64,000 nt of DNA from assembly GCF_023061285.1 (NCBI RefSeq), contig NZ_JAKGAM010000018.1, forward strand, positions 1-64,000, given 5' to 3'. A program made the translations under genes and the position numbers. Source of the DNA: Chromohalobacter nigrandesensis. GTDB taxonomy: Bacteria; Pseudomonadota; Gammaproteobacteria; Pseudomonadales; Halomonadaceae. The notes beneath the pieces were generated by a model, which saw only the letters and a program-made list of their open reading frames with translations, was not told where the DNA came from and ran no database searches. Positions 47,546 through 57,203 of the stretch are shown here, piece by piece (position 1 is the stretch's first letter; every line of letters begins with the position of its first letter).

Positions 47546-47768
47546 GCCCTGCATTCCTTTGGTGAGAGTCTACGTCGTGACGAATTCGCACTTCCGCATG
47601 GGGCCGACACTCGGACGGGTCGGCAAGCATCACCATCGCCAGCGTTTGACTTCGCGCATCAACGCATGGGCTCTACGCAATGAGGGAGCATTCAGAACCA
47701 TTAAACGCTATCCGTTATAGCAGATGATTATCAAAGGCTTAGCGTAATAGACGCCAGTCTCGAAAACA

Positions 47769-48440
47769 CTAAACGAGTTCCCCCAGCGATTCAACCATGA
47801 CATCCGGCTCGCTCGCGGCCACCGGTTTGCCGTGATTGTACCCGTATGGCACCGCCAATGTGCGAAAACCCGCCCGCCGGCCGGCCTCAACGTCGTGGCG
47901 TGAGTCCCCCACCATCAGGCATGCACTCGGCGCAACCTCGAGCCGATCCGCTAGATGCAGCAGCGGGGCCGGATCGGGTTTCCGGGTGGACAATGCATCG
48001 CCGCCCAGCGTCAGCGCGAAGTACCGTGAAAGCTCTAGACACTCCAGTATCGGGACGATGAACGCCGTCGGCTTGTTGGTGATCAACCCTATTGCCACAC
48101 CACGCGTAGCAAGCGCTTCGAGCGCTTCGCGAACGCCGGGATAGACCTGCGTCAATCGGCATGGCGCCTGCCGGTAGTGCCGTAAGAAGGCCTCATGCAC
48201 CTCATCGAGGTCTCTATCTTGCGCGTCGACGGCATAAAGCGCTCGCTCGACGAGTTTGCGAGAACCGTTGCCGACCCAGTCTCTCACCGCTGCCTCGCCG
48301 GCTTCCGGCAATCTCAGCTCGCCAAGCGCGCCATCGAGCGCCGCGGCGAGATCCGGCACGGAATCGATCAGGGTCCCGTCGAGATCGAAGACCACCAACC
48401 GAATGCCCTTGAGGGCGGGATGCATCGCGCTGGACGGCAT
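47769..48440 (-). CDS. gph: Phosphoglycolate phosphatase
   Basis: 223 residues from the ATG at 48440, with AAGGAG six bases upstream. A haloacid-dehalogenase hydrolase: LVVFDLDGTLIDSVPDLAAA carries the nucleophile Asp, a helical cap follows, IGLITNKP gives motif II, and MVGDSRHDVEAGRRAG gives the metal-binding Asp. It removes 2-phosphoglycolate formed in DNA repair. gph next to trpE, with rpe close by, is the usual order in Pseudomonas-like genomes. Confidence 0.93.
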   Translation of the reverse strand: MPSSAMHPALKGIRLVVFDLDGTLIDSVPDLAAALDGALGELRLPEAGEAAVRDWVGNGSRKLVERALYAVDAQDRDLDEVHEAFLRHYRQAPCRLTQVYPGVREALEALATRGVAIGLITNKPTAFIVPILECLELSRYFALTLGGDALSTRKPDPAPLLHLADRLEVAPSACLMVGDSRHDVEAGRRAGFRTLAVPYGYNHGKPVAASEPDVMVESLGELV

Positions 48441-48526
48441 ATTCGTCTCCTTGAACCAGAAAGCGCCTATCACAATGCATGTAATATTACGCAAAAACTC
48501 GGCATCGCGCGCACCCTACGGTGTTC

Positions 48527-48555
48527 TTGATACGCGAACAGCGTTATTCTATACG
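48527..48555 (+). promoter_or_regulatory. Candidate promoter of ndh
   Basis: TTGATA, a 17-base spacer and TATACG, about 150 bases before the ndh start. The leader in between contains no obvious regulatory fold. Confidence 0.5.
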
Positions 48556-48706
48556 CAGACGTCGCCGACACCAGGCGCCATCGCCCTCCCGGCACGACAC
48601 GCAAGTCATTGCCATCTTGCTTGCGTCTTGGCTGACCCATCGCGATGCCCCGACCCTGGCGACCCTTTTTTCGTCCCCTTTCAACGTTTCTTTTCCAGGA
48701 GTCTGT

Positions 48707-50005
48707 ATGTCCACACCCCGCATCGTGGTGGTCGGTGGCGGCGCCGGCGGCCTCGAACTGGTGACTCGCCTGGGGCGCAAGCTCGGCAAGCGCCAACGCG
48801 CCGAGATCGTGCTCGTCGACCGCAACGCGACCCACATCTGGAAACCCCTGCTGCACGAAGTGGCCACGGGCGTGCTCGACTCCAGCCTCGATGAAGTCTC
48901 CTATCAAGGCCATTCCAAGTCCCATGGTTACCGCTTCCAACGCGGCACGCTGAGCAATCTCGATCGTGACAACCGCACCATCACGTTGGCGCCGATCATC
49001 GACGACGACGGCGTCGTGATCCTTCCCGCGCGCACGATCGACTACGACTATCTGGTCATGGCGCTGGGCAGTGTCTCCAACGACTTCGGCACCCCCGGCG
49101 TCGCCAAGCACTGCCATTTCATCGACAGCCCTGGGCAAGCCGAACACTTCCGCCAGAACATGCTCAACACCTTCTTGCGTTACAGCGACCCCGAACGCCG
49201 GACGCATCCCAAGTTGAGCGTGGGCCTGGTAGGGGCCGGCGCCACCGGCGTCGAGCTCGCCGCGGAATTGATCGGTGCTTCAAAGATGCTGCACAGCTAC
49301 GGCTTCACCGCCATGGATAGCGGCAAGCTGGAGATCCACCTGATCGAGGCGGCACCACGCATTCTGCCGGCACTCCCCGAACGCATCAGCCAGGCCGTGC
49401 ATCAGGAGCTGGAAAAGCTCGGCGTGCAGGTCCACGTCGATACCCGCGTCACCTGTGCCGACGAGCACGGCTTCGTCACCGCCAGTGAGGAACGCATCGC
49501 CACCGACCTGAACGTCTGGGCGGCGGGTATTCGCGCACCGGCGTTTCTCTCCGAGCTGGGCCTTGCCACCGAGCGCAATCATCAGCTCAAGGTAAACCAG
49601 ACGCTGCAGGGCCTCGACGACGAGCGTATCTTCGCTTTCGGCGATTGTGCCGCCTGCCCCCAACCCGACGACACGCGCGTGCCGCCGCGTGCGCAAGCGG
49701 CCCACCAGCAGGCTACCCTGCTGTATCGCAACCTGCGCGCGGCCATGGACGACAAGCCCCTCAAGCCCTTCGTCTTTCGCGACCGTGGCTCGTTGATCTC
49801 GCTAGCCCATTTCGATGCCGTGGGCAGCCTGATGCGAGGCACCTCGGCACGCAGCCTGTTCATCGAAGGGCGCCTGGCCAAGCTGTTCTATGCCTCGCTC
49901 TACCGCATGCACCAGTTGGCGATTCATGGCGTGTTCAAAACCGGTATGACCGTCGTCGTCGACGGCCTCAACCGCTATATCCGCCCACGCATGAAGTTGC
50001 ACTGA
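48707..50005 (+). CDS. ndh: Type II NADH:quinone dehydrogenase
   Basis: 432 residues from the ATG at 48707, with AGGAG six bases upstream. It passes electrons from NADH to quinone without pumping protons. The FAD-binding fold is PRIVVVGGGAGGLELVTRLG, the NADH fold VGLVGAGATGVELAAELIGA near residue 170, and IFAFGDCAACPQPD near 310 completes the FAD site. HIWKPLLHEVATG is typical of NDH-2. A C-terminal amphipathic segment would attach it to the inner membrane. A hairpin separates it from dhaK. Confidence 0.94.
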   Translation: MSTPRIVVVGGGAGGLELVTRLGRKLGKRQRAEIVLVDRNATHIWKPLLHEVATGVLDSSLDEVSYQGHSKSHGYRFQRGTLSNLDRDNRTITLAPIIDDDGVVILPARTIDYDYLVMALGSVSNDFGTPGVAKHCHFIDSPGQAEHFRQNMLNTFLRYSDPERRTHPKLSVGLVGAGATGVELAAELIGASKMLHSYGFTAMDSGKLEIHLIEAAPRILPALPERISQAVHQELEKLGVQVHVDTRVTCADEHGFVTASEERIATDLNVWAAGIRAPAFLSELGLATERNHQLKVNQTLQGLDDERIFAFGDCAACPQPDDTRVPPRAQAAHQQATLLYRNLRAAMDDKPLKPFVFRDRGSLISLAHFDAVGSLMRGTSARSLFIEGRLAKLFYASLYRMHQLAIHGVFKTGMTVVVDGLNRYIRPRMKLH

Positions 50006-50018
50006 TACAGCGAGGCCA

Positions 50019-50051
50019 CCATGATCGAGAGACCCTATCGCTCGATCATGG
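50019..50051. repeat. Perfect 11-base inverted repeat between ndh and dhaK
   Basis: CCATGATCGAG and CTCGATCATGG with an 11-base loop. The 3' arm reaches the first bases of the GGAG ribosome site of dhaK, so folding could limit its translation. Confidence 0.6.
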
Positions 50052-50060
50052 AGCCCGTTC

Positions 50061-51710
50061 ATGCAGCATTTTTTCAATGACGCCTCACACGTCGTCGTCG
50101 ACGTTCTCTACGCCGCCGGCCACCTCGCCCCCTTGCGTATTGCCGAGCCGCAAAGCGGCGTCCGCATTCTGATTCGCCGCGACTGGGACCGCGACACGCA
50201 CGGCCAACGGCAGGTCGCGGTACTCTCCGGCGGTGGCGCAGGGCACGAACCCGCGCATGCCGGCTTCATCGGCGAGGGTATGTTGACCGGGGTGATATCC
50301 GGCAGCCTGTTCGCCTCGCCCAGCATGAATGCCGTGCTCGCCGCCATTCGCGAAGTCTGCGGGCCGGCCGGCTGCCTGCTGGTAGTCAAGAACTACACCG
50401 GGGACCGGCTCAACTTCGGACTGGCCGCCGAACATGCGCGTCGCGAAGGTCTCAAAGTCGCCATGGTCATCGTCGCCGACGATATCTCCCTGCCCGATAC
50501 ACCACAGCCACGCGGCCTTGCCGGTACTTTGCTGATTCACAAGATCGCCGGCTATCACGCACAGCAGCAAGACACACTGGACGACATCCAAGCGCTCGCT
50601 CAACACGCATGCGAGCGCATGGCCTCGATGGGCATGGCGCTCACGCCGGCCACCCTGCCGGGCCAAACGCGTCCCGACCGAAGCCCCGAGCTAGGATTGG
50701 GCATTCACAACGAGCCGGGCGTCCAGCATATCGCACCGGATAGCGCGCGCGACGCTATGAACCACGTCGTTGCGCCCCTCGCAGACGCTCTCGATGAGCG
50801 CGGTCACACCGACGGCTGGCTTGCTCTGCTCAACAATCTCGGCGGTTGTTCGACCCAGGAGATGGGGGTGCTGAGCGGCAGCTTGATCGATAACCTCGGC
50901 CCGATACAACTGCCCCAGCTTATCGGCCCCGCGCCCTTGATGACCTCGCTGGACATGCACGGCTTCTCGGTGACGCTGATGGCCGCCGACGACGCCATGC
51001 GCAAGGCCTTGCAAGCGCCCACTGATGCGCCCGCCTGGCCCGGCGTCAGAGACGTGCGTCCGCCGGACACGTTCACGCCCCGCCTTGCCACCCAGGGCGA
51101 GGCACTGCAAGACGATGCACCCCAGGCGACGCATCTCACGGCGGCGCTCACGCAAGTGTTAAGCGTGTTGCGCGACGCGCGTGACGATCTCGACGGGCTG
51201 GACGCTCGCAGCGGCGACGGCGATGCCGGTAGCAGCCTGGTGGAAGGGGCCGATGCCATCGAGCTGGCATTGACAGCGGGCCGCCTGGATACCGCACACC
51301 CCGAGCGGTTGTTCGCAGGCCTGGGACAATGTCTGGCTACCGGCATGGGTGGCTCGAGCGGGGTATTGCTGTCGATTCTGTTTACCGCCACGGCGACCGC
51401 CCTCGAACAGCGCGGCCTGATCGACAGTCTCTGGCGAGGGGTCGAGCGCATGCAGACCTATGGCGGCGCCCGGCTCGGCGACCGCACCCTGCTGGACGCC
51501 TTGATTCCCGCGCTTCAGGCACTCCAGAAAGACGCCTCGCTCACCGACGCGGCCCAGGCGGCACGTCAAGGCGCAGAGCACACGGCGACGCTTTCCCGCG
51601 CCCGGGCGGGACGCGCCGCCTATGTGCCCGACAGTGCATTGGAAGGTGTCGTCGATCCTGGCGCTGAAGCCGTTGCGCGGGTCTTCGAAACGCTGGCCCG
51701 CTGCCTATAA
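50061..51710 (+). CDS. ATP-dependent dihydroxyacetone kinase (DhaK-DhaL fusion)
   Basis: 549 residues, one chain carrying both halves. The DhaK domain (1-330) has GGGAGHEPAHAGFIGEGM and LGIHNEPG, where His216 should bind dihydroxyacetone covalently. The DhaL domain (about 358-549) has DARSGDGDAGSSL, the Asp cluster that binds Mg-ATP, with GDGDAG in place of the usual GDGDCG. It converts dihydroxyacetone or glyceraldehyde to the phosphate for glycolysis. No phosphotransferase subunit DhaM is present, consistent with ATP use. Confidence 0.93.
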   Translation: MQHFFNDASHVVVDVLYAAGHLAPLRIAEPQSGVRILIRRDWDRDTHGQRQVAVLSGGGAGHEPAHAGFIGEGMLTGVISGSLFASPSMNAVLAAIREVCGPAGCLLVVKNYTGDRLNFGLAAEHARREGLKVAMVIVADDISLPDTPQPRGLAGTLLIHKIAGYHAQQQDTLDDIQALAQHACERMASMGMALTPATLPGQTRPDRSPELGLGIHNEPGVQHIAPDSARDAMNHVVAPLADALDERGHTDGWLALLNNLGGCSTQEMGVLSGSLIDNLGPIQLPQLIGPAPLMTSLDMHGFSVTLMAADDAMRKALQAPTDAPAWPGVRDVRPPDTFTPRLATQGEALQDDAPQATHLTAALTQVLSVLRDARDDLDGLDARSGDGDAGSSLVEGADAIELALTAGRLDTAHPERLFAGLGQCLATGMGGSSGVLLSILFTATATALEQRGLIDSLWRGVERMQTYGGARLGDRTLLDALIPALQALQKDASLTDAAQAARQGAEHTATLSRARAGRAAYVPDSALEGVVDPGAEAVARVFETLARCL

Positions 51711-51717
51711 CGACGAC

Positions 51718-52017
51718 CTATGACGACGACGCCTCGTCCCGGCGTGCCGCCAGCCAGGCACGCTTGGCGGCGGGGCTGAGTTTCTTGAGCGCGGCTTCGC
51801 GACGCAGCGCCTCGCCATGGCTGCCCACGTATTCCGAGTGGCGCAAGGCCAATGGCCCCTTGCCACGCAAGGCCCGCGCGCCACGCTTGCCGTCGCAATG
51901 TTCGCGGAAACGCCGCGTCACATCGGTCGTCACCCCGGTATACAGCGCGCCCGCCGCCGTTTCGATCAGGTAGAGATACCAGGACTGCGCCTGGGCGGCG
52001 CGCTCGTCATCGGCCAT
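51718..52017 (-). CDS. GIY-YIG domain protein (YhbQ type)
   Basis: 99 residues, a stand-alone GIY-YIG domain: WYLYLIETAAGALYTGVTTD replaces the namesake motif with LYL...LYTGVT, followed by the conserved Arg in VTRRFREH and a C-terminal KLSPAAKRAWL. Members of this UPF0213 group are small proteins thought to bind or cut nucleic acids. It ends eight bases from the convergent dhaK gene. Confidence 0.9.
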   Translation of the reverse strand: MADDERAAQAQSWYLYLIETAAGALYTGVTTDVTRRFREHCDGKRGARALRGKGPLALRHSEYVGSHGEALRREAALKKLSPAAKRAWLAARRDEASSS

Positions 52018-52029
52018 GAGGCAACTGAC

Positions 52030-52716
52030 TCAACGCTGTGCCAAAGCGTCGCGGAAGGCCTGCATGACGCTGTCGTAACGGTGTGGATCCGCCTCGTCGC
52101 GAGCCTTGAATATCGCCGACCCGGCGACGAAGGTATCCGCCCCGGCCCGCGCGATCTCGGCGATATTGTCGACCTTGACGCCACCGTCGACTTCCAGACG
52201 AATGTCGCGACCGCTGGCATCGATGCGTTGGCGCACCTCGCGCAGCTTGTCGAGCGTGCCGGGGATGAAGGATTGCCCGCCGAAGCCGGGATTGACGCTC
52301 ATCAGCAGCACCATGTCGAGCTTGTCCATGACGTAGTCGAGGTAATGCAGCGGCGTAGCGGGATTGAAGACCAGGCCGGCCTTGCAGCCGCCATCACGGA
52401 TCAACTGCAGGGAACGATCGATGTGTTCACTGGCCTCGGGATGAAAGGTGACATAGCTCGCCCCTGCCTCGATGAAATCCCCGATCAGCCGGTCCACCGG
52501 CTTGACCATCAAATGCGCATCGATAGGCGCGGTGATGCCATGGTCACGCAGGGCCTTGCACACCATCGGACCGATGGTGAGGTTGGGGACGTAATGATTG
52601 TCCATGACATCGAAGTGCACGATATCCGCGCCGGATGCCAACACATCCTCCGTTTCCTGACCGAGACGAGCGAAATCGGCGGATAGGATCGAAGGTGCAA
52701 TCTTGAAGTCGGGCAT
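52030..52716 (-). CDS. rpe: Ribulose-phosphate 3-epimerase
   Basis: 228 residues from the ATG at 52716. It interconverts ribulose 5-phosphate and xylulose 5-phosphate in the pentose phosphate pathway. [16 protein letters not shown] holds the first catalytic region, [18 protein letters not shown] the metal-binding His and Asp, [12 protein letters not shown] the third ligand, and [12 protein letters not shown] the last. In related genomes rpe precedes gph and trpE; here about 3.6 kb with dhaK and ndh lies between. Confidence 0.97.
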   Translation of the reverse strand: MPDFKIAPSILSADFARLGQETEDVLASGADIVHFDVMDNHYVPNLTIGPMVCKALRDHGITAPIDAHLMVKPVDRLIGDFIEAGASYVTFHPEASEHIDRSLQLIRDGGCKAGLVFNPATPLHYLDYVMDKLDMVLLMSVNPGFGGQSFIPGTLDKLREVRQRIDASGRDIRLEVDGGVKVDNIAEIARAGADTFVAGSAIFKARDEADPHRYDSVMQAFRDALAQR

Positions 52717-52901
52717 AAGCAATAAAGGTGCTGTCGGCTGGAAATGAAGACTTCATTCTAGCGAATGCCGGACGGAAAAACAGGCACGTGGATCGGCTCG
52801 ATCACGACGACCTTGCATATTCAGGCGACGCCTTCGATAGTAAAGCAATCCTTTATAAAAACGCGGCGTCGTATTACCGCCCCACTCTCGAGAGGCCCGG
52901 C

Positions 52902-54635
52902 ATGATTCGATTTATCTTGCGCCATGGACGACGTCTGGCACTGTGCGCGGTACTCGCCACCCTGCCGCTTGCCGCCAGTGCCGAGCAGGCGATTCTCGAA
53001 GGCGAGCGTTTCCATCCCCAGGAAGGCCAACACGGCATGGCGGCCACCAGTCATTATCTGGCTTCGAAGATCGCCCGCGACGTCATGCAAGACGGTGGCA
53101 ACGCGGTCGATGCAGCGGTCACCGCAGGATTCGCGCTGGCCGTCACACAGCCACGCTCCGGCAATATCGGTGGCGGCGGTTTCATGCTGATTTCGGATGA
53201 AAAAAGCGACAAGGTCATCGCCATCGATTATCGCGAGAAGGCGCCTGGGGCGGCCTATGAGACGATGTTCCAGAACGATCAAGGCGAGGCGGTCTCCGAG
53301 CTTTCGCGCGATACCCACAACGCCTCCGGCGTCCCGGGAACCGTCGCCGGCCTGGCCTTGGCGCTGGAGCAATACGGCACCCTCAGCCTCGCCGAGGCCC
53401 TGGCCCCCGCCATTCGACTCGCCGAAGAAGGCTTCGAGATACCGCCGCGTTTCGCCAATGGCTTGCGCGACGCACGCGAACGCCTGGGCCAATGGGATGC
53501 CTCACGCGCCGTGTTCTATAAGGAAGATGGCAGCCTTTATGCTGCCGGCGAAACATTCCGCCAGCCGGACCTCGCGGCAACGCTCAAGCGCATCGCGGCC
53601 CAAGGCCCGCGCGAGTTCTATGAGGGCAAGACTGCCGAACTCATCGCCCAGGAAATGGAAAAACACGACGGGCTGATGACGGCCGAGGATCTGGCTGCCT
53701 ACCAACCGACGATTCGCGAGCCGGTGCATGGGACCTATCGCGGCTACGACGTCTACGCCATGAGCCCGCCGTCCAGCGGTGGCGCACATATCGTGCAGAT
53801 GCTCAACATCCTCGAGGGCTACGATATCGGCGAGATGGGTTTCAATTCCGCCCGCACGCTGCACGTCATGAGCGAGGTCATGAAGCGCGCCTATGCCGAC
53901 CGCGCCGAGTATCTGGGCGATACCGACTTTGTCGATGTTCCGCTCGAGGGCATCACCTCCAAGACCTACGCCAACGACCTGCGCGAGCAGATCGACCTGG
54001 GGCGCGCCACGCCCAGCGATACCATTGCGGCGGGCGATCCACTGCCTTACGAGTCCAACGAAACCACGCACTTCTCGATCGCCGACGACAACGGCCTCGC
54101 CGTGTCCAACACCTACACCCTCAACTTCAGCTATGGCTCGGGCATCGTCGTCGAGGGCGCGGGCTTCCTGCTCAACAATGAAATGGACGACTTCTCCGCC
54201 AAACCGGGCACACCCAATGCCTATGGCTTGATCGGCGGCGAGGCCAACAAGGTCGAGCCCAACAAGCGCATGCTGTCGTCGATGACGCCCACCATCGTCA
54301 AGAAAGAGGGCAAGAACGTCCTGATCACCGGTAGCCCCGGCGGCTCACGCATCATCACTACGACGCTGCAGGTGGTCATGAACGTCATCGATCACGACAT
54401 GAACGTGCAAAGCGCCGTGAGCGTGCCACGCATCCATCACCAGTGGCTGCCCGACGAGATCCGCATCGAAGAAGGCATCAGCCCAGACACCATCGGGCTG
54501 CTCGAGTCCATGGGTCATACGGTCTCACAACAAGCCGCCATGGGGGCCGCGCAGTCCGTGCTGATCGAAAACGGGCACTATTACGGCGGCGCCGCCGACC
54601 CAAGGCGTTCGACATCTTCCGCATTGGGGCTGTAA
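52902..54635 (+). CDS. ggt: Gamma-glutamyltransferase
   Basis: 577 residues with a signal peptide (LALCAVLATLPLAASA, cut near residue 27), so it acts in the periplasm. It cleaves and transfers gamma-glutamyl groups of glutathione. AVTQPRSGNIGGGGFMLIS is a hallmark of the large subunit. Thr388 in ETTHFSIAD should be the self-cleavage and catalytic residue that starts the small subunit, and ITGSPGGSRIITTTLQVV near the C-terminus forms the binding loop. GAGAGG precedes the ATG. Confidence 0.96.
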   Translation: MIRFILRHGRRLALCAVLATLPLAASAEQAILEGERFHPQEGQHGMAATSHYLASKIARDVMQDGGNAVDAAVTAGFALAVTQPRSGNIGGGGFMLISDEKSDKVIAIDYREKAPGAAYETMFQNDQGEAVSELSRDTHNASGVPGTVAGLALALEQYGTLSLAEALAPAIRLAEEGFEIPPRFANGLRDARERLGQWDASRAVFYKEDGSLYAAGETFRQPDLAATLKRIAAQGPREFYEGKTAELIAQEMEKHDGLMTAEDLAAYQPTIREPVHGTYRGYDVYAMSPPSSGGAHIVQMLNILEGYDIGEMGFNSARTLHVMSEVMKRAYADRAEYLGDTDFVDVPLEGITSKTYANDLREQIDLGRATPSDTIAAGDPLPYESNETTHFSIADDNGLAVSNTYTLNFSYGSGIVVEGAGFLLNNEMDDFSAKPGTPNAYGLIGGEANKVEPNKRMLSSMTPTIVKKEGKNVLITGSPGGSRIITTTLQVVMNVIDHDMNVQSAVSVPRIHHQWLPDEIRIEEGISPDTIGLLESMGHTVSQQAAMGAAQSVLIENGHYYGGAADPRRSTSSALGL

Positions 54636-54745
54636 ATAAAGACGCAGGGGGTCGGGGCAAAAAGGGGTTCGTTCACGCTTGCGAGGATCGCTATACTCGC
54701 AGCCGGACTTCGGCTACCTGTTTTCACTCTCTTCCAGGACACACA

Positions 54746-55363
54746 ATGCGTATGCGCCGGTTCATTCCCGTCACAAAACGTCCCGCGTTCGCCCTCGTCG
54801 CGCTACTCATGACGCCACTGCTCATGATCGGCTGCGCCCAGAGCCCCCAGATGCTTCAGGTCAAACCCGATATCGGGACGGATCTTCCTCAAACGGGGAA
54901 CGGGCAGGAAATCGCTCTCGACGTCGTGGACGGTCGCCGCAGCGACGTGCTGGGCACACGCTCAGGCTCACCTGCGGCGACATCGACGATCCGCGTCCCC
55001 GCGCATGACGTCATTCCCAAGCTACAGACGCAGGCGGAAACAGCATTACGTCGCATGGGCTTTTCACCCGTCGAGGACGGTAGCGCCAACGCGACATTGA
55101 CGTTGACGCTCGCCGATCTCAGTTACGCTCACGTCGAGGCCGATGCGCCACTACTCGACGCCGCGCAGCTACAGGCGGTATTGCGTGCCCAGGTCGCCAA
55201 CGACGGCGGTACCTATACCGGCACCTATACGGCCAAGCGCAAGCAGAGCTTCGCCATCAAGCCCGACTGGGATTCCAACAACCGCATGGTCAGCGATCTG
55301 CTGAGCAGCGCCTTGCGGCGCGCCTTCAGCGATCCCGAGCTTTCCCGCCAACTCAAGAATTGA
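54746..55363 (+). CDS. YajG family lipoprotein
   Basis: 205 residues. The signal sequence ends in a lipobox (LLMIGCAQSP), so the Cys near residue 30 should be lipidated. The mature part (IPKLQTQAETALRRMGFSPV, LTLTLADLSYAH) matches the YajG fold of outer-membrane lipoproteins with unknown function. AGGA precedes the ATG. A possible TATACT lies about 50 bases upstream. It is convergent with tpm, with a gap of only 24 bases. Confidence 0.88.
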   Translation: MRMRRFIPVTKRPAFALVALLMTPLLMIGCAQSPQMLQVKPDIGTDLPQTGNGQEIALDVVDGRRSDVLGTRSGSPAATSTIRVPAHDVIPKLQTQAETALRRMGFSPVEDGSANATLTLTLADLSYAHVEADAPLLDAAQLQAVLRAQVANDGGTYTGTYTAKRKQSFAIKPDWDSNNRMVSDLLSSALRRAFSDPELSRQLKN

Positions 55364-55387
55364 CGCGCGCCAGCGCCGCGACAGCGA

Positions 55388-56029
55388 TTACGCCGGTCGC
55401 GGCCCACGCCGTATCAGCGACCACACGCTTTCCTGCTTGCCCGAATCATCCGGTGGCCGCGTTTCCAGATGCGTGAGTTCAAAATTCGCCGCGAACAAAC
55501 GCTCGACTTCGTCATCGGCCACCGAATACGGCGGGCCACCCTCCGGTGAGTGCATATCCATCAGGCTGATCAACAAGCCTCGCGTACCGGGCAACAATAA
55601 TTGCGCCAGGTGAAAGGCATAACGTTGCCGCGTGGCCTCGGGCAACGCGATCAGCGCCGCGCGATCGTAGAACGCCGACAACTCCTCGGCCTGGGCGGTA
55701 TGGAAATGAAAGAAATCGCCACACCAGAGCTCGATGCAGCCCTGACGACAGCACGAGAAAGCACCCTGCGTATAGCGTGATATCGGCGCCTCGCTTTCGG
55801 CCATGAACTGCTCGATGGCCAACGACGAGAGCTCCAGGCCGAGCACGGGATGTCCCTGCTCGGCCAGCCAACGCATATCCAGGCTCTTGCCACACAGAGG
55901 CACCAGCACCTTGCCGCCGGGCTCCGCCCCGAGTGACGGCCAGTGGCGCATCAAGGCATCATGCGGCGCCGACCGATGAAACCCGATCCGGCCTTCCTCC
56001 CAGCGCGCCAGCCACTCATCCGTCGCCAT
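55388..56029 (-). CDS. tpm: Thiopurine S-methyltransferase
   Basis: 213 residues, close to bacterial Tpm (about 218). SAM-dependent. EWLARWEEGRIGFH opens the chain, VLVPLCGKSLDMRWLAEQGH is the SAM-binding region near residues 40-60, GLELSSLAIEQFMAE follows, and IELWCGDFFHFHT precedes the catalytic face. Bacterial members methylate selenite, tellurite or thiols. Confidence 0.94.
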   Translation of the reverse strand: MATDEWLARWEEGRIGFHRSAPHDALMRHWPSLGAEPGGKVLVPLCGKSLDMRWLAEQGHPVLGLELSSLAIEQFMAESEAPISRYTQGAFSCCRQGCIELWCGDFFHFHTAQAEELSAFYDRAALIALPEATRQRYAFHLAQLLLPGTRGLLISLMDMHSPEGGPPYSVADDEVERLFAANFELTHLETRPPDDSGKQESVWSLIRRGPRPA

Positions 56030-56085
56030 ATGTCGTTAACGCCCCTCTTTCCATCTTCTATCGTTCACACGTCTACGACACGTCA

Positions 56086-56703
56086 TCAAAACCATCCACT
56101 CCGGCGCTTACGCCGACGCGGGAGGTGCGGCACGATCAAGCCCACCAGCAAGCCGGCGCCAGCCACGGCAGCACCGTAGGTGAAATAACGCATCAAGAGG
56201 TCCTGTTCCTGCGTATCGAGCCGTGCCTCAAGCTCACGCGTGGTTTCCTGGGCGTCACTGTAAGCACTGTCCAATTCGGCATTACGCGATTCCAGTTCCT
56301 CGATACGCTCGGCTCTGTTGTCCAGCTTCGTGGTCATACCCTCCACGCGCTGCTCCCATTCTTCATTGATACCGTCGAGCTTCGAGGTCAACTCATCCAC
56401 ACGCGTTTGCAACTCGGGCAAGCGCGAGCTGGCACTCGGCGAGTCCTGCAGGTAACGGCTGGGAATCCAGACGGCATCACCATCATCGCCACGGACGCGG
56501 CTATAGTCGCCCTGGCGTTCGAGCAGCGTCACGGGGTCGCCGCTCTCGAGTGTCCCGACGATACGATAGCCCTCGGTGGGGCCGCTACGTACATAGGTCG
56601 GCAACTTGTCCGAGACCCAGTGCTGCCCATCGTCTTGTGCATGAGCGTTGAAAGCGCAGGCCCCGAGGACCAAGCTCAGCATCAGAGGTTTGATTCTAGA
56701 CAT
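56086..56703 (-). CDS. SH3-domain membrane protein (YgiM/TIGR04211 type)
   Basis: 205 residues: signal peptide (PLMLSLVLGACAFNAHA), a bacterial SH3 domain at about 30-85 (YVRSGPTEGYRIVGTLESGD, VWIPSRYLQ), a coiled coil at about 95-170 (LQTRVDELTSKLDGINEEWE), one membrane helix at about 173-193 and a basic tail. This order matches YgiM-type proteins, exported with the SH3 domain in the periplasm. The function is not established; a cell-wall sensing role is possible. Confidence 0.9.
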   Translation of the reverse strand: MSRIKPLMLSLVLGACAFNAHAQDDGQHWVSDKLPTYVRSGPTEGYRIVGTLESGDPVTLLERQGDYSRVRGDDGDAVWIPSRYLQDSPSASSRLPELQTRVDELTSKLDGINEEWEQRVEGMTTKLDNRAERIEELESRNAELDSAYSDAQETTRELEARLDTQEQDLLMRYFTYGAAVAGAGLLVGLIVPHLPRRRKRRSGWF

Positions 56704-57203
56704 AACGTGGCTTCTTCATGAATGACGAACGGCTCACGAGTACGTACTGCTCCACGCGTTGTATCGCCCAGCCGAGAGGACCTCCTGTCGCGACTCGGTA
56801 GGCGACCATCCACACATTCTGTGGATAAGTCTTGGGAAAACCGGACCTTGACGGCAGCGAGACCACCGCAATGTCTGTAATAGCAACAAATCGTGCAATT
56901 TTTAACCACTCATCGTCGCGCGATAACCAGCGCATCGGACACGAAAATTTCGCAATCCTGAGTCGCTATTGACTGTCTGCAGGGCACCTCCACGAGGCAC
57001 CTCTCGCGAGAAACGCTAGCGTATCACAGCCTCGGCATCATCGCGGACGATTCGGCACAGGCGCAAGGCTGGCCCACGGTGCCGTCAATCCGTATAATAT
57101 CCCGTCTCATCCTGAACAAGCAGCAGGCCCGCGCTTCAAGGCCACGCTTTTACTCACCAATCACGGACATATGTCGGGCGCTCGACGCACCGACCGGATC
57201 GGT
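56704..57203. other. Long intergenic region with miaB promoter element
   Basis: About 470-500 bases between divergent genes. Frames here are short and without ribosome sites, so I see no gene. A perfect TATAAT lies at 57093-57098, about 110 bases before miaB, with no good -35. The upstream part (TCTGTGGATAAG and surroundings) holds nothing I can name. Confidence 0.5.

Noticed and set aside
47546-47768. Second trp leader before trpE
   Set aside because: I searched for tandem Trp codons followed by a terminator and found none on the minus strand.
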